From the NCBI GenBank assembly GCA_020536535.1, contig JAHLWZ010000720.1, positions 3,252 through 67,251 of the forward strand: a stretch of DNA of 64,000 nucleotides. Reading direction: 5' to 3'. The DNA is from Pelomyxa schiedti (Eukaryota > Evosea > Pelobiontida > Pelomyxidae). Of the stretch, positions 45,866-58,023 are shown one piece after another. Below the pieces are notes generated by a model. The model had not been told where the DNA came from and ran no database searches. It worked only from the letters and a program-made list of their open reading frames with translations. The stretch's first letter is position 1. Each line of letters begins with the position of its first letter. Position numbers and translations under genes: made by a program.

Positions 45866-48805
45866 ATGGACGAGCAACAGGAGAGGCGACTGCTTGGACT
45901 TGGAGGCACGGTCACGCCGGTGAAAGTGAGGAAGATGAGCTCCCTTATTGCATCTGGGCTGGTAGTGTCCAGACACATTCTCGAGGGGATCACAACGGAG
46001 GCGGGGTTTCACGATCTTCTGGCTGGTTCGTATTTCGTTGTTTGAGTGAATGCATTCGATTGTGGGAGTAAATACCGACGCGCTGCCTTTTTCCGGTCAC
46101 TCGTTCATTAGACTTGAAAGAAGAGCGGTTTGAGGCGGACAAGAAACTTGAAGAAGCCAGGCGCGATCAGATAAAGCAACAGCAGAGGGAAGAGGCTATT
46201 GCGGAGACCAAGAAAATTGAAATGCAGTTGCATAAGGAAGAGAATGAGAAGTTCGAGTCTGCCTCCTCCAGTATTGTGAAACTTATGGAAGGTCACCCTC
46301 TCGAACAATCAGCGCAAGTGGCCTTGTCAAAGATGCCAAAGACTTGGGAGTCTGCCACTACTTTGAGGTTGCTTACCACGGCCTCCTCGGTTGTGAAGCA
46401 TTTTGGACTTGGTACTTTCCTTCAAGTTTTTGATTTTAGTACTTATTCATGCGTTGGATCACTGTTGAATTGGTTATTTTAGAGCCCCATGAAGGTTCGC
46501 CTACAGTTCCGTTTTTTTTTTTTTTTTCCTCATCAACACCAAAAATCCAGTCACTCAAGTGCCACCTGGAACTATTTATAATGGCACCTTATTTGAAAGG
46601 GACCTCGCTTGCACGCAGCTACTAAAGTGTTTGCTCTCAAAAAGAGGTAATCCATGCACCCCAATTATGGATCAATGCTACGGTGCTGGAAAAACCACCC
46701 TGGCACATGGGTTCCGCAATGTCATACAACAAATGTTGAGAGTGGCCTCCAACACGGAGTTACAGGCTTTTGTCAGGGAAAACAAAGAAGAGTTCGACAA
46801 GTTGATTTCCTCCGTTTATGTTCGGATCACTTTCAATACTGTCCGTGACGAGCATTTACTGAAACCCGATTTGAGTGAAGAGGAATATGATGAATTCCTT
46901 AAATCAAAGATACGTGCCGCATTGGCCTTATTTCTTTCCCAGCCTGAATTGGAGAAGCCCAACACCCCTATTACTGAACTAGCTTCATGGGTCACCACGG
47001 TGGCACCTAATACTTCATTTTTGTTCCATTTTGATGACGTAGGTGCAATCGAAGCCAGCAAGGATGTGTGTCAATCCCTTCAGTACAGTTGATTTTTAAT
47101 AGTACTAAGGCAATACAAAATCTCTACCGTCTTTGGAATGTAGCACATGGGCTGGGCCATTTCTATATTCTTTCTGGGAGATCTGAGTATCTGCACTGGA
47201 TTGGGAAAAATACCCCCTTTCCAGGCAAACCTATAACATTTAGAAAGTATGTGGCTCAACAATTACCAGTACCACTGAGCTAAGTGAAACTTAAAAAGGG
47301 GCTATTCCTCTCCTGTACCGACATCCCTGATCTCTGTCTCGGTATTTACTGTGAGAGGTTAGGCATTCCTGCTTTGTGTTTTCTTATATCCTCTTAGGCA
47401 TAGCAGAACTATCTGAATCCTACTCTATGCTGCCACTATCCAAGTCTGAAAACTCTTTGCAATTAATCTTCCAGTTCACTGGGGGAGTACCGCGGGTGGT
47501 GAGAGACTTGCTTTTACATCTTCGGACAGTAAAGGGATTTGAATGCTCGGACCCTAATGAGATATTTCAGTTCTTAACTTCAAAAACTACTATAAGGTTG
47601 GATATATTTCACTGCTAGGACCAACCATTTATCAGGTTCTTGAAGGCGTTTCCTGAAGATCTCTTTTCTTGGCCACAAGGGGGAATCGGCAATTTACTGG
47701 AAATTGCTTGGGCTGGAGTCTCTGTTGATGAAGCTACAGCAGTCATCGATAACGAACCAATGCCCCTTGTCTTGGCCAGGTACTTTGCAAGGAATACTCT
47801 CCTTAACTTTTTACTAGGTATGGCTTATACACCTACTTCTCAGAAGGATCCACTGGGCAGGTGATTCTACCCTATTATAAAATCTTGGACCATTTAAGGT
47901 GCCTCTTCGTTGAGATACACAATATTGCGCAGCCCACCTTGTTACTGAATTTTCCTAGTTCCAATTTTTTGAATATGTCTATACCGCAGCCTGGTGATCA
48001 GTTAGAGTATCTAGTCATGAGGATGCTACTACTGCGCTGTAGTATCCTGAATGTACAGAACACTACCTGGGCATGTGTTGGCCTACCTGTTTTAGATGAA
48101 TTGCATATTCCTTTTGTAAGGATTACCACAGGTACGCCACTACTCGTTTCACATTCACTTTACCAGCAACTAGCGTTGCCTGCTGCACGTATACATTCTG
48201 CTGGAAGCTCTTCGAGTACTGATGCTGCCTTGTTTATGGCTGCTGTCAATGGAGAAATGTTCACTGCCACTGTACCCGTATTTTTCCTCTTTGCCTTTCG
48301 CACTTGTAAAAGCACATAGCAACAGTTCACAAGGAATATGATGCCGGAGCTTGCCCGTTTTATGAAGTACGGTGTTTTCTACTACCACCTCCCACAATCC
48401 GGGAGCGCCGACGCCGATATTCTCATTGGTCCAAACCGGTTGTGCTCATTTCAAATGAAGAACCTTAGCACCCCTTATGAAGTGTCTCACCTGCGATCCG
48501 AGGCACAGAAATCGGTGGTTTGTGTCTATTTCTTTAACGTGAAATCCTAATTCAAAATGCATTCTCTCTAGGTTCCTGGCTGGACTGTGAACTTACTCCT
48601 TGTTTGCACGTCAGGGATTTCAACAGGGCCAAATGAAGATTACCAAGAGACCTTCTCATTTGGGCATGACACTGTTGTGTGCACAGCCTTGAGCCTGCGT
48701 TCCATTGAACATTTCCTTGGTCCCGTTCTGCTGTCTGCATACAGGAGCGGCACTCTGCTTACCAACGCTGTTCACCAGAAGAAGTTTTCTTTGTTGCACA
48801 GCTGA
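45866..48805 (+). CDS. Crinkler/RHS-like P-loop NTPase with C-terminal nuclease-like domain
   Basis: ATG 45866 opens MDEQQERRLLGLGGTVTPVK. A coiled-coil stretch follows (RFEADKKLEEARRDQIKQQQ). Then an NTPase of the kind found in Crinkler and trypanosome RHS proteins: Walker A CYGAGKTTLAHGFR (46680), SVYVRITFNTV, Walker B SFLFHFDDVG (47030), LYRLWNVAHGLGHFYILSGR with HWIG (47120-47200), and FQFTGGVPRVVRDLLLHL (47475). The C-terminal part has SGSADADILIG followed by LCSFQMKN (48400-48460), a D...QxK pattern expected of PD-(D/E)xK nucleases, and ends KKFSLLHS at 48805. Relatives include secreted effectors and retroelement-associated proteins. No signal peptide is seen here. The assignment rests on motif order and is moderately sure. 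Confidence 0.7.
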
Positions 48806-49049
48806 GGCTACTTAACAAGTGGAATTAGTACCTCAATGTCAAATAGTACAATCTTCGACTCTGGGGCTCGAGAGAACCTTGGATTACCAAAAAAGAAAAA
48901 CCTCCCTTCCCCATTTTTTCATATGGCTGAATAAAAAAAACACCAGACCGCGGATCCTGAGGGACGATAACGAAAATGACAGCGTTACGGTCCGTTGATT
49001 ATTTTATTCTGCCATATTGCTTGTCCCGCTCCACAGGAGGAGAGTACGA
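48806..49049. other. Gap between the Crinkler-like gene and the kinase fragment
   Basis: Contains A-runs and no recognised feature. It probably holds the 3' UTR and a promoter. Confidence 0.4.
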
Positions 49050-50163
49050 TGGACTCCCGACAGTTCACCTCTAAAAGCAACTAAAGAGCGGGAGTGGGAG
49101 AAGGCAGAAGAACAAGCAGCAAGACGGTTCGGTCCCTCAACCGTTGTTGGTTCTTTGAAGGCACACTTGGTAACCATAACCAGAACGAGAATGTGTGCGT
49201 CAAGTACGGGGGGGACAAAGTCTGGCGTCAGGGGGTGCCGACAAGAACAGGGCCGCGACAACAAAGTGACGCGGCGGTTGTTTTGTTGTTGCGGCGAACA
49301 GTGAAGTCGAAGAAAAGAGGGAGTTGCCTCTGGTACACCCCCGGGGAGCAAGATACCTCGCCATGTTACTGCACAACTGCCACTGGCACTGATTGTGCTG
49401 TTTATACTACTGCTGTTGCTACTACTACTACAGCTGATGACAAAGGCACCCCGAAAACTCTACCACTACCACCTTGTGTAGTGATGCTGACAATGGCGAT
49501 GCAAAAATTAGAGCAGGAAAGACTCCCTACCAAACGAGATCGGTAAGAAGCAAGCAAAAAAAAGAAAAACTCAAGGTGATAGAAGAAGGATTTTGGATGC
49601 AAGAACTGGGTGTAAACTTGAATTTGCATAGACATCAGCTAAATTAGTCCCGGAATTCGTCCGATCACTGGAAACAGTGGCAAAGGTACTGCACTACGTA
49701 CATTGAGACCTGCGGCCTGAAAACGTATGAATTTACATGCACCAACAGCTTCCTAAATCTCCCACTTTCCAATTCTCCGTCCCGAATAGTTGTTGGCAAC
49801 AGTGGACCGCAACACATCAGAATCCCATACTCTTATCATTGATTGGGGGTGTGCAGTGCCAGCCGGACTGTACAAAGCTACTCTGGTACTATCCGCTATG
49901 AATCCCACAATGTCTGGGGCCACTGAAGGTCAATGACAAGAATATCGGTGTGACTCTGGCCGGGGACTTTGGGTGTCTTGTTCTGTACGATGCTGCTGTG
50001 AACGTTGGGTCTTGTGCCAACAATTGCTGCACTGAGAGAGCCCTTGGATGCATGGCTTATGTGGGAACAAGCACTTACCCACGCACTGGGAAACATCCCT
50101 GCAACTATGATGCAGTAATCCAAGAGTTGTGCAGTATCCTGTTTATGTTGGAGCTCCTACATA
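49050..50163 (+). pseudogene. Protein-kinase-like fragment with in-frame stop (candidate pseudogene)
   Basis: Between 49640 and 50163 the plus strand encodes kinase-like pieces: LVPEFVRSLETVAKVLHYVH, then TGA at 49704-49706, then DLRPEN. After a GTATGA...AATAG intron (49725-49789) comes SHTLIIDWGCAVPAG. H-stop-D-L-R-P-E-N lines up with the catalytic loop HRDL..EN, and IIDWG with the metal-binding DFG. Further on, YDAVIQELCSILFMLELL resembles the C-lobe. The stop sits exactly at the Arg of HRD and could arise from CGA by one C-to-T change. Kinase domains of this IDWG style occur among Crinkler-type proteins, which fits the neighbour. The 5' part (49050-49550) is open but unrecognised. Confidence 0.4.
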
Positions 50164-50237
50164 GAATGAAAACAAAAAAAGAAAAGCAATATTGTTCCTC
50201 AAAGCTTACCAAATTTGAACACCGAAAATAAATTGCG

Positions 50238-53200
50238 ATGCAACGGGGAAGGAGGCTCCCGCACGAAGGAAGCAGCGGCGGCGGCTGCGACGACCACAGC
50301 ACGGAGGAAGATGATTTCCGCAGCCAGGTTGGGGACACTCCTCGCCGCCGGGCCAGCGGCAACGCCAGCCACAGGGGGAAAGGGGGGGAGAGGAGGGGGC
50401 GGGACCCGCTGCCCAGCGGCAGGCACCACGCAGCGACGGGGGCAGGGGGGAGGCTGGCGGTCCGGGGGAGCCGCCCGGGGGCGCCCCAGCGGCTGGGCTT
50501 CGAGGGACCGGGCAGGCCGGCGGCTGCGGCTGCGGCGCTTGGTGGGCACAGGGGCGGCAGCATCGGGGTGGATGACAGGAGAATTATGGGGGACGGTGCG
50601 AGTGAGGGAGCCGATGTGGATGGCGCCGTGGGTGATTATGATGAGGAATTAAGCCCGGGTGATTGCGGGGGAGAACAAGTACTGCTTTTTGCTCTTATGA
50701 CTCATTCTCACTCCCATAATAGTGCGGGGGATGCCTGGAAAAGAATCAGATTATACATGTACCCTGCACCATTTTTTTTTTTTTCTTCTTTTTCAAGAAA
50801 AGGAATAAACGAAAAACCAGGAGCTGGAAGCTGAACTGAAAAGTACCAAGGAAGACTTCGACATATACAAAGAAGGAGGGGCAGGTTGATTTTAGCCCTA
50901 TTTTCTCTTCTCTGTGTTCATTCTGTTTAGAGGCAGAAATTAACATTGCAAGACATGAGCTCAGTGAGAGCCTTCGTGAGAATAAGGCATATATTCGGGA
51001 GATCAAAAAATTGAAAGAAGATGTAAGGATGCTACTAGATGACAAATCACGGTTGACGAATGTAAGTTAGTATATGTTGGTTTAGCAATTAATGGGGTTC
51101 AGGAGAATAACAGCTGCAAAGACACTCTTGAGATGATGGGGAAAGATATGGATGATGTGAAGCATAAACTCAAAGAGACCACTACCACAGTTTGTAACCA
51201 GAAAGCCAGAATTGAAGGAAACAAAGACTTTAAACAACAACTACAAGTAGCTTATTCTACACGTGATTGGGTTCCCACAACCTAAAGGAAAAAAACCAAG
51301 AACTATTATTGTGTCTCTCAGACCTTGAGAGTGTCAACAAGGAAAATACTACTCTAAGACAGCAACTGGAGGAGGCTGTGAAAGACTCTTCACAACTCAT
51401 CAGCGAATTGAAGCAGTATTTTGCATCTCTTGTATTCCTATTTTTATTTCCAATTAGGGTCAAGTCCAGATTAGTTCTTGCACAGGAAAACCTAGAAGAT
51501 GAGAAAAATAAATCTCTCGCATGTGTGTGAAACCACCTATGGTTCTACTGTTGACAAACGATATATCAGTATCACAGAAAAATGAGAAACTGCGACTACA
51601 ACTGCAGAAAACTGAAAAACAGCTACATGAAGCAGATCGAGTCAATGAACAATATGTCTCTGACTTGGACCACAAATTAGAAGAATACAAGGTTAAACTA
51701 AAATCCTTCACCAACTTTCTTAGATTCTATATAAACAGCGATCAAGTGAAACGCAACAAGTACATGCAAGGATACAGGACGAGAGTCGTAGCACCTCTGT
51801 CAATGAAGTTCGAGCAGCTCTGTACAAGTGTGGTAGTCATAGAAGGTAATTGTACTCGTGTTAACATTACCTAAGAAGCAGCATATCAAGCAAAATGTGC
51901 TGAATATCAAGCCCTACAAAAAGACTTCGAGGAGCTCAGTGTTCATCTTGTTGACCTTGAAGATCAAATACAGTCCACAGTAAGTTTCCAGTTAACAGTA
52001 CCACTTGTAATGACAAAACAGGAGGCGCACCCTCATCAAACAACTGTCGTCAACGTTCCCCCAAAATCTAGTTCCCCTGTTCCAAAAAAAATCAAGGAAC
52101 ACCATCTCCGAGCAAAGGCTCATCTTGAGCAAACGTGTGCCACCTAACAAGAGCCTTTTTTGCACACTACTTATTATGTTAAAACACTTATACCTAAACA
52201 CTGAAAGTAGAGGGAAAATATGACAACAATATATAGACTCCAAGCTGAGAGGAAACAAAGTGCTTCAGAACACCAAGAACTAGTGGAATTACGCAATAAA
52301 TTGCAAGAGATAGAAAATGGTTGGGTGCCTTTCCACTACTGTAATTTCGTCTTCAACAAATTAACTTATTCTGCCCATTAGGGGATGATGTTCTTTTTTC
52401 TGCACATGAGGAAATTAGAGCTTTAAAAGCGAATGTTAAATGTAGAGATGATGATATTAATAGGTACATTAGATTTCTCCTAATCATTATGCCAAGTAAA
52501 ACTTTTCAAAAAGGCTTACTAGTGAACTAAACCGGCAAATGAAAACTTTGGACGATATTACAGAGGAAAATAATGCTTTGAGAGCAAAGCTGGGAATAAA
52601 GGGAAAATCAAAGCTTTTGAGCAACATTGGTACAGACTATAGCTTTGGAAATGCAGGTTCCATAAATCTTATTCCCCATGGGTAATCCTTTCAGGATAAA
52701 CTGAAATCCTTGAATCGTCAATACAAACAACAGATCAACTCAATGAAAGAAGAAATAGCTAACTTGAAGTTAGAACTCGATGACCACAGAATAAAAGTAC
52801 CCTTTCTCATGGTCAAATCAAATGTTAATATAGTGGATCTTAGTTAATGCAATCAGCAATAAATAGTGCCAGGACTTCCGCACAATCGAGTCCAAGTGAG
52901 CCCAAGCAGTTTTTTTTATCGATAATCTTCTCTTAGGAGAAACGAACCCTAATACGGTGGAATCCTCATTACAAGAACTGCAAGAACTTCTTGAGAGCAC
53001 ACAGCAACAACTTGAAGACACTCAAGAAAGAAATCATCAACTGCAGGTACTTCCTATGTCCAAAACACTTTTTTGAAAGAAATCAAGTTAGAGTTGAGTA
53101 GCAGACCAATTGCCTACGCACCACAGAGCACGGGTCAAGGAATACTGGATGAAAATGCGAAGCTAAAAACATTCATCTCTGATTATCTCAAATCAAACGT

Positions 53201-54725
53201 GCCTTACCAAGTAATTCTCAGATGTTTGTTGTTTCAAGATCTTAGGTTAACCCAGGAACTTGCATCTGCAGTGAGCCATTTGACTAAATTATTACAGCAC
53301 GATCAAAATGTGGCTGATCAAGACCACCATCAGCAACAAATGGCATTATTGAATAAATTAGTGAACATGGCTGATACACAGCACAATCCGACATTGGAGC
53401 GATCCAAGTCGAATTTACCTCTTGGAAGTGTATCAAGATTGAATCCTCATACAACCGAAGAAAATGTAAGAATGCAGGAACAAGTGTCAAAGCTATCGTC
53501 ACAAATAGTCCAATTACAGACACAACTGAAGGTGAGGTTTGAACACAACTCATACATTTGTCTTATGTTCCAGGTGTCTGAGGAAATTAACAGGCAAAAA
53601 GACAGTCAATTAAGGGAACTAAAGCACCTACTGGCTGGAGGGGAGTCCCAATCGTCACCTTCGAAGCTGAGGGATTCCGACTCTTCTTTAATCTCCCTTC
53701 AATCTATGTACAAAGCTGCTCAAGAAACAATCTCCTCTCTACAGCAGTCTATTACGAAAAAGGACGAAGCTGTAGCCAAGTAACTTTTTACCTCCGCTGG
53801 CCATTTAACCAATCAGTAGGTTCCAGAAAATGATCAGTTCAACAAGAGAGAGCCATCTTGCTGAGAAGCAGGCACATCTCCATGAACTTTGATTGTACTC
53901 ATTTTATCAGGGACTAGAACTCGAAGTTGCTAGGTTGCAGGACAAATTGTCCCAACAGGCGAATACCGTTATACAGCCACAGCTCACTTTAGAGTGTACT
54001 CCCCTCAGGTAGCAATCCATCCCGACCTGTTGACCAGAAATAAATTCCCCCTTTTTAAACAAGTGATGAGAAGGTCATTCCTCTGGAACAAGCTAAAAAG
54101 TTATCAGAAAGGCAAAATTCCCAGATATCCAAACTCACACAGCAGCTTAGCGAAGCCGAACAGGTATGATAAACAGTTTGAATCACAAATTGAATTACAA
54201 TAGGAAGTAGGCACACTGAAAGCCAAAATTGCAAGCACAACTCCTGTCGTAGAAAAACTCACTGCCGAGCTTCAGGTTAATTTTAGTGTTGTTGATTCTG
54301 TCTAAGAAAGTAGGCTGCCAAGCTCCAACTGTCAAATTCAGAACACTTGCATGCTGTAGCTCTTCAAAAGTTAGAAACAGAGAAAGCCAAGCTCATACTC
54401 GAACTGAAAGCAAAACAGCATTTACTACACGAGAAAGTAATTTCTTGCATACACAATACTTAATTACCCACATTCCTCTGACATGTTAAATCCCAAGGAG
54501 GCCGAAATAGAGAAACTGCACAACATGCTATCCGTGGAGAAAGCTAAAGCACTCGTAGTTGCAGCACCACCCACACCCCAAAGAGGAAACAGCCACCCCG
54601 GAAGTCCTCAGAATTCCTCCCGAGTGGTAACTACTCCCTAGTTTGCCCTTTCTATTTTTTTGTATTCTAACCAACCGGCACATGCACAACAGGTTGTAAA
54701 TAGACAAGCCCCCGGCCGCTCTTGA
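50238..54725 (+). CDS. Long coiled-coil protein, unknown
   Basis: ATG 50238 opens a Gly/Arg-rich, very GC-rich first exon (MQRGRRLPHEGSSGGGCDDH, to about 50690). Some 20 small exons then encode almost continuous coiled coil: INIARHELSESLRENKAYIR, NQELLLCLSDLESVNKENTT, LRLQLQKTEKQLHEADRVNE, LQELLESTQQQLEDTQERN, VRMQEQVSKLSSQIVQLQTQ, RELKHLLAGG, SLQSMYKAAQETISSLQQSI. It ends PPTPQRGNSHPGSPQNSSRV then NRQAPGRS at TGA 54723-54725. Such proteins act as golgins, centrosomal or motor-associated scaffolds. I see no GRIP, kinesin motor or other named domain, so the role is open. The first exon's base composition differs sharply from the rest. Confidence 0.7.
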
Positions 54726-54846
54726 TGTAACACCTCTCAACTCTACTCTCATTGTAACTGGAAATGTACAAACAAAAGAAACAACTTGGACATATCTCAC
54801 TTCAATCCATTTTAAAATTTCAAAATAAAAAAAAAAAACAAACACG

Positions 54847-55914
54847 ATGGCGCCTTCCGCAGTGCGAGCACTTGCTCGTGTTGTAGGAGTGCTTTGTGCG
54901 GTAGTTGTTATTATGGGTGCCGATGTGCGAAGTGCGAATAGAACGGCAGATGGGAGAGGATGCATTCACACGAAACTTTCCGCTCACTGTTCTTTTGCCC
55001 CACAGAAGGATTGGTCATACATGATGTGAGTGACTGAGGTTTTAGCTCTTCTTCTTTTCACTGTCTGTGTGGGGGTGATTGATTGAAGTTCTGGAATAGA
55101 TTCGTTGTTACCTGGCCGGGAACGTTTTGTAGGGATGGTTGCTGCAGGGTACCTCAGTACACTCCTCATCTTGATCCAGGGTTCATTATACATGGGCTGT
55201 GGCCGGACTATGACGGCGGCAAAGACAAGTTTCCGGTGTGCTGCGAAAGTAGATACTATTCTGAGGAGGCAGTGAAATTGGTCTGTGCAAGTGAGGCTGA
55301 ATTCGCGGCACTCACACAATCCAGTTGAAAGGCCACGAAGAGTTGCAGCAACAATTGGCAGTGGCGTGGCCGGCACTGAAACAGTGCAATTTTTTGCAGT
55401 ACGAATATGACAAACATGGAACATGTGCCTCCACAGTGTATGATGGTGAAAATGGTCCACTGGACTACTGGACAGCAGCGGTCAACTTGTGGTACAGCAA
55501 AATGACACAGTGTATAGTCTTTATTGTGAACAGGAATAAACACAATTTCCTTGAGACATTATCACGAGCAGGGATCAAACACAGCACTCCTGATGAAGTT
55601 TTCTACTATCACCCTCTCTTGGACATTCTTTCTATTCTACAAAAGGACACTGGCACAAAGAGTTAGCCTCCATCAAAAAGCCACAAATAACTTACTCCAA
55701 CACAGTTGGAATTACCTGTGATGGCAATATGCTCAAAGAAATAAAGTTGTGTGTGGGCCGGCCTTCCCCATCCAACAAGCACTATCTTTCTCCAATAGAC
55801 TGTCCCAATGCTCTCCTCAGAGAAGAGAACTCTTGTACTAAATACAACAAAATCATCATTCCTCAGTTCACAAACATCACCAACACAATGGGATGTTCTG
55901 CAAGTCAGGCTTAA
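54847..55914 (+). CDS. Secreted ribonuclease T2
   Basis: ATG 54847 opens a hydrophobic leader (VRALARVVGVLCAVVVIMGA), so the protein enters the secretory pathway. The T2 fold follows: FVVTWPGTFCRDGCC, active-site block 1 FIIHGLWPDYDGG (catalytic His), and block 2 LQYEYDKHGTC (Glu, Lys, His; the usual Trp is Tyr). Then ETLSRAGIKHSTPD, ASIKKPQITYSNTVGITCDG and VCxxx-like C-terminal cysteines. T2 enzymes degrade RNA in lysosomes or outside the cell. Four or five introns. The stop is at 55912-55914. Length and Cys pattern fit the family. Confidence 0.92.
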
Positions 55915-56089
55915 ATTGTATTTCCTTGTAGAATTTTTTGTTACGTTATGGGTTGTACATTAAGCCTGCATATCGATAGGATGGCATAATGACACATTGG
56001 CATCTCAATTTCCCTGCGTAATTTATTTTTTAAGGGAAAATCTTACGACATGAAAAACCATCAAATAAATAAGTTGCATCTACATGCAC

Positions 56090-56798
56090 ATGAAGATTAT
56101 TCTAGGACTTCTTGTACTCATTGGACTCTCTGCAGCAAAGTGGGAGAACTGCGGGACTGCAACAGATGTCATACATATTAACTCCCTCAATGTGTGGTGC
56201 CTGTAAATCTTCTTGCCACTTACAGATCTTGTAGGTTGCTCCGTCCCCAATCGAGTTCGGAGAGAACATAACAGTGAGCTTCAACATTGACGTATCCGTG
56301 AATATCACAGGTATCACGCAAAAAGTAAAACGCATACTGGTAACTAACCATGCCGCAGCAATGACACTGGATCTAACAATTGAAAAGAATGTGCACCATA
56401 AGTGGAGGGTGTATGTAGAGCACGAGCACTCAGGTGCAATTCTCACTCATTTCAGGATTCCTTGTATTGCTGGCGTTGGGAGCTGCAAATACGAGGACGT
56501 GTGCCAGATCCTTAACAGCACCGACATCACCTGCCCCGACGAGCTCGTAGTTCACGACATACCGTGCAAGTGTCCCTTCTACGCAGGAAACTACGTGCTG
56601 CCCGAAACATCATTTGGCCCTGTTCCTCTACCTCCACCAGTTCTGGACTGGCTCACCGAAGGTTGGGTTTTTGGTTTCGGTTTCTCTGTTGTTGACTTTG
56701 TGGAAACAGGTACTTACAGAGCAACAACGAAGCTGAGTGATCCCGCAACCAAGAAGCCAATTGGGTGCTATGTGTTTGAATTTGAATTGGACAAGTGA
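56090..56798 (+). CDS. ML-domain lipid-binding protein, GM2-activator-like
   Basis: ATG 56090 opens signal peptide MKIILGLLVLIGLSAAKW, then ENCGTATDVIHINSLNV. After an intron, PIEFGENITVSFNIDVSVNI and LDLTIEKN; then IPCIAGVGSCKYEDVCQIL, the CP...C.CPF..G.Y block (DIPCKCPFYAGNYVLPE), PVLDWLTEG, and after a 50-bp intron TYRATTKLSDPATKKPIGCY ending FEFELDK. The Cys arrangement and LPxWLxxGxYR segment match the GM2 activator/ML family, which presents glycolipids or sterols to lysosomal enzymes. The stop at 56796-56798 lies 53 bp from the stop of the convergent Rab gene. Confidence 0.88.
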
Positions 56799-56851
56799 GG
56801 GTGCCTTGGCACGTACAGAATTTTGTAAAAAGGCTTACAACCAAAAAAAAA

Positions 56852-57786
56852 TCAAGTTTCTGATAATCTTCTACTCACAGCCTCAAAGAGGGCTGCCACA
56901 TTTTCTCCTGTTTTGGCACTGACTTCAAAATAAAGTGGTTTCTTAGCACCACAAGTCTGTAGGAAACTTTCGGCATCAACTTTTTGAACCTGCCGACTTT
57001 CCACGAGGTCAATCTTGTTTCCAACTACAGTAATAAGTACATCAGGAGAGTAATTGGTCACTTCCTCGACCCATCTAGCCATTGTATCGAAAGTAGTCTG
57101 TTTGTATCACTGTAAATTTAATGTGGCACTGTGAAATGTAGATATATTACTATATAGTGCTTTGTTTATTTGGTTGGTTTTTTCACCTTGTTTGTAATAT
57201 CATACAAAATGAGTGCTGCTGCTGCACCTAATTTTTCTTTAATCCAAGAATAGGATATTTGGAAATAAAAACCTCTATAATACATTGCTGTCATTGCGCG
57301 AAATCTTTCTGCAATCGGGAGTTAACAATAACCAATTGGCTGGGACAACGAAAATATACCCTCTCCAGCTGTGTCCCATATCTGTGCTGCTGGTTAGCAT
57401 TTATTTGGGTGTGTTGTGCGAGGTTACATGAAGTTTTATCTCTTTACCATCAATTTTCATTGTATGGGCTTGAAAAGACACTCTAAATATACGCGGGTAG
57501 ATACCGTTAGTCAGTTACAGGCTCCATTAAAATGAAAGCAAAAGGAGGTCACTAACCCGATAGAGAGCTCTGTTTTTTCGAACGTGTTGAACAGCAATCG
57601 CTTGATCAAGCACGTCTTCCCAGTCCGCACATCGCCAAGCAATACTATTTTCAGGCCATCATCTTCCTCTACACTGGCCACTCAGACCGACAAGAGGTGA
57701 CCACCCAAAGAACAACAGTAGGTACCTTTTGGCGGGATCACTCCTCCTCTGGGAGGTGGCTTTTTCTTGGACCCAGCGCACCCCAT
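56852..57786 (-). CDS. ARA6-like Rab GTPase with N-terminal myristoylation signal
   Basis: A first exon starting at ATG 57786 reads MGCAGSKKKPPPRGGVIPPK and joins in phase 1 to VASVEEDDGLKIVLLGDVRT with P-loop GDVRTGKTCL. Further exons give FRVSFQAHTMKIDG, IWDTAGEE spliced to RFRAMTAMYYR, WVEEVTNYSPDVLITVVGNK with IDL, and YFEVSAKTGENVAALFEAV. It ends SRRLSET at 56852 with no C-terminal cysteine. MGCAGS is a strong N-myristoylation/palmitoylation motif, so membrane attachment would be at the N-terminus, as in plant ARA6/RABF1. The switch-II Gln of DTAGQE is Glu. A role on endosomes is inferred from that similarity. Confidence 0.8.
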
Positions 57787-58023
57787 TCCTTGCGTACTTG
57801 GCCTGGTGCGCAACGTGCTTTGTTCAGTTCAAAGAAAAATGGCGACACAATCACGCCATCTGGTATCTTCCTCTGTCTTTTCTCACAGTGCTGGGAGGGG
57901 AGCGGTTCCCGGTAACACTCCCCCACACCCCGAACTCATCTCGGCCGGTTCTTCTCGAGTGTTGGGTCACCATTCAGAGGAGAATATTCTCATGAGCCAA
58001 ACTTTGAGATAAATTGCGTGTCG

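Noticed and set aside
49704-49706. TGA as selenocysteine or reassigned codon
   Set aside because: TGA ends many other genes in this window, and no selenocysteine element was seen. A C-to-T nonsense change at the HRD arginine is simpler.
50105-50563. Minus-strand Pro/Ala/Arg-rich frame
   Set aside because: Antisense of the GC-rich first exon of the coiled-coil gene, with no family signal.
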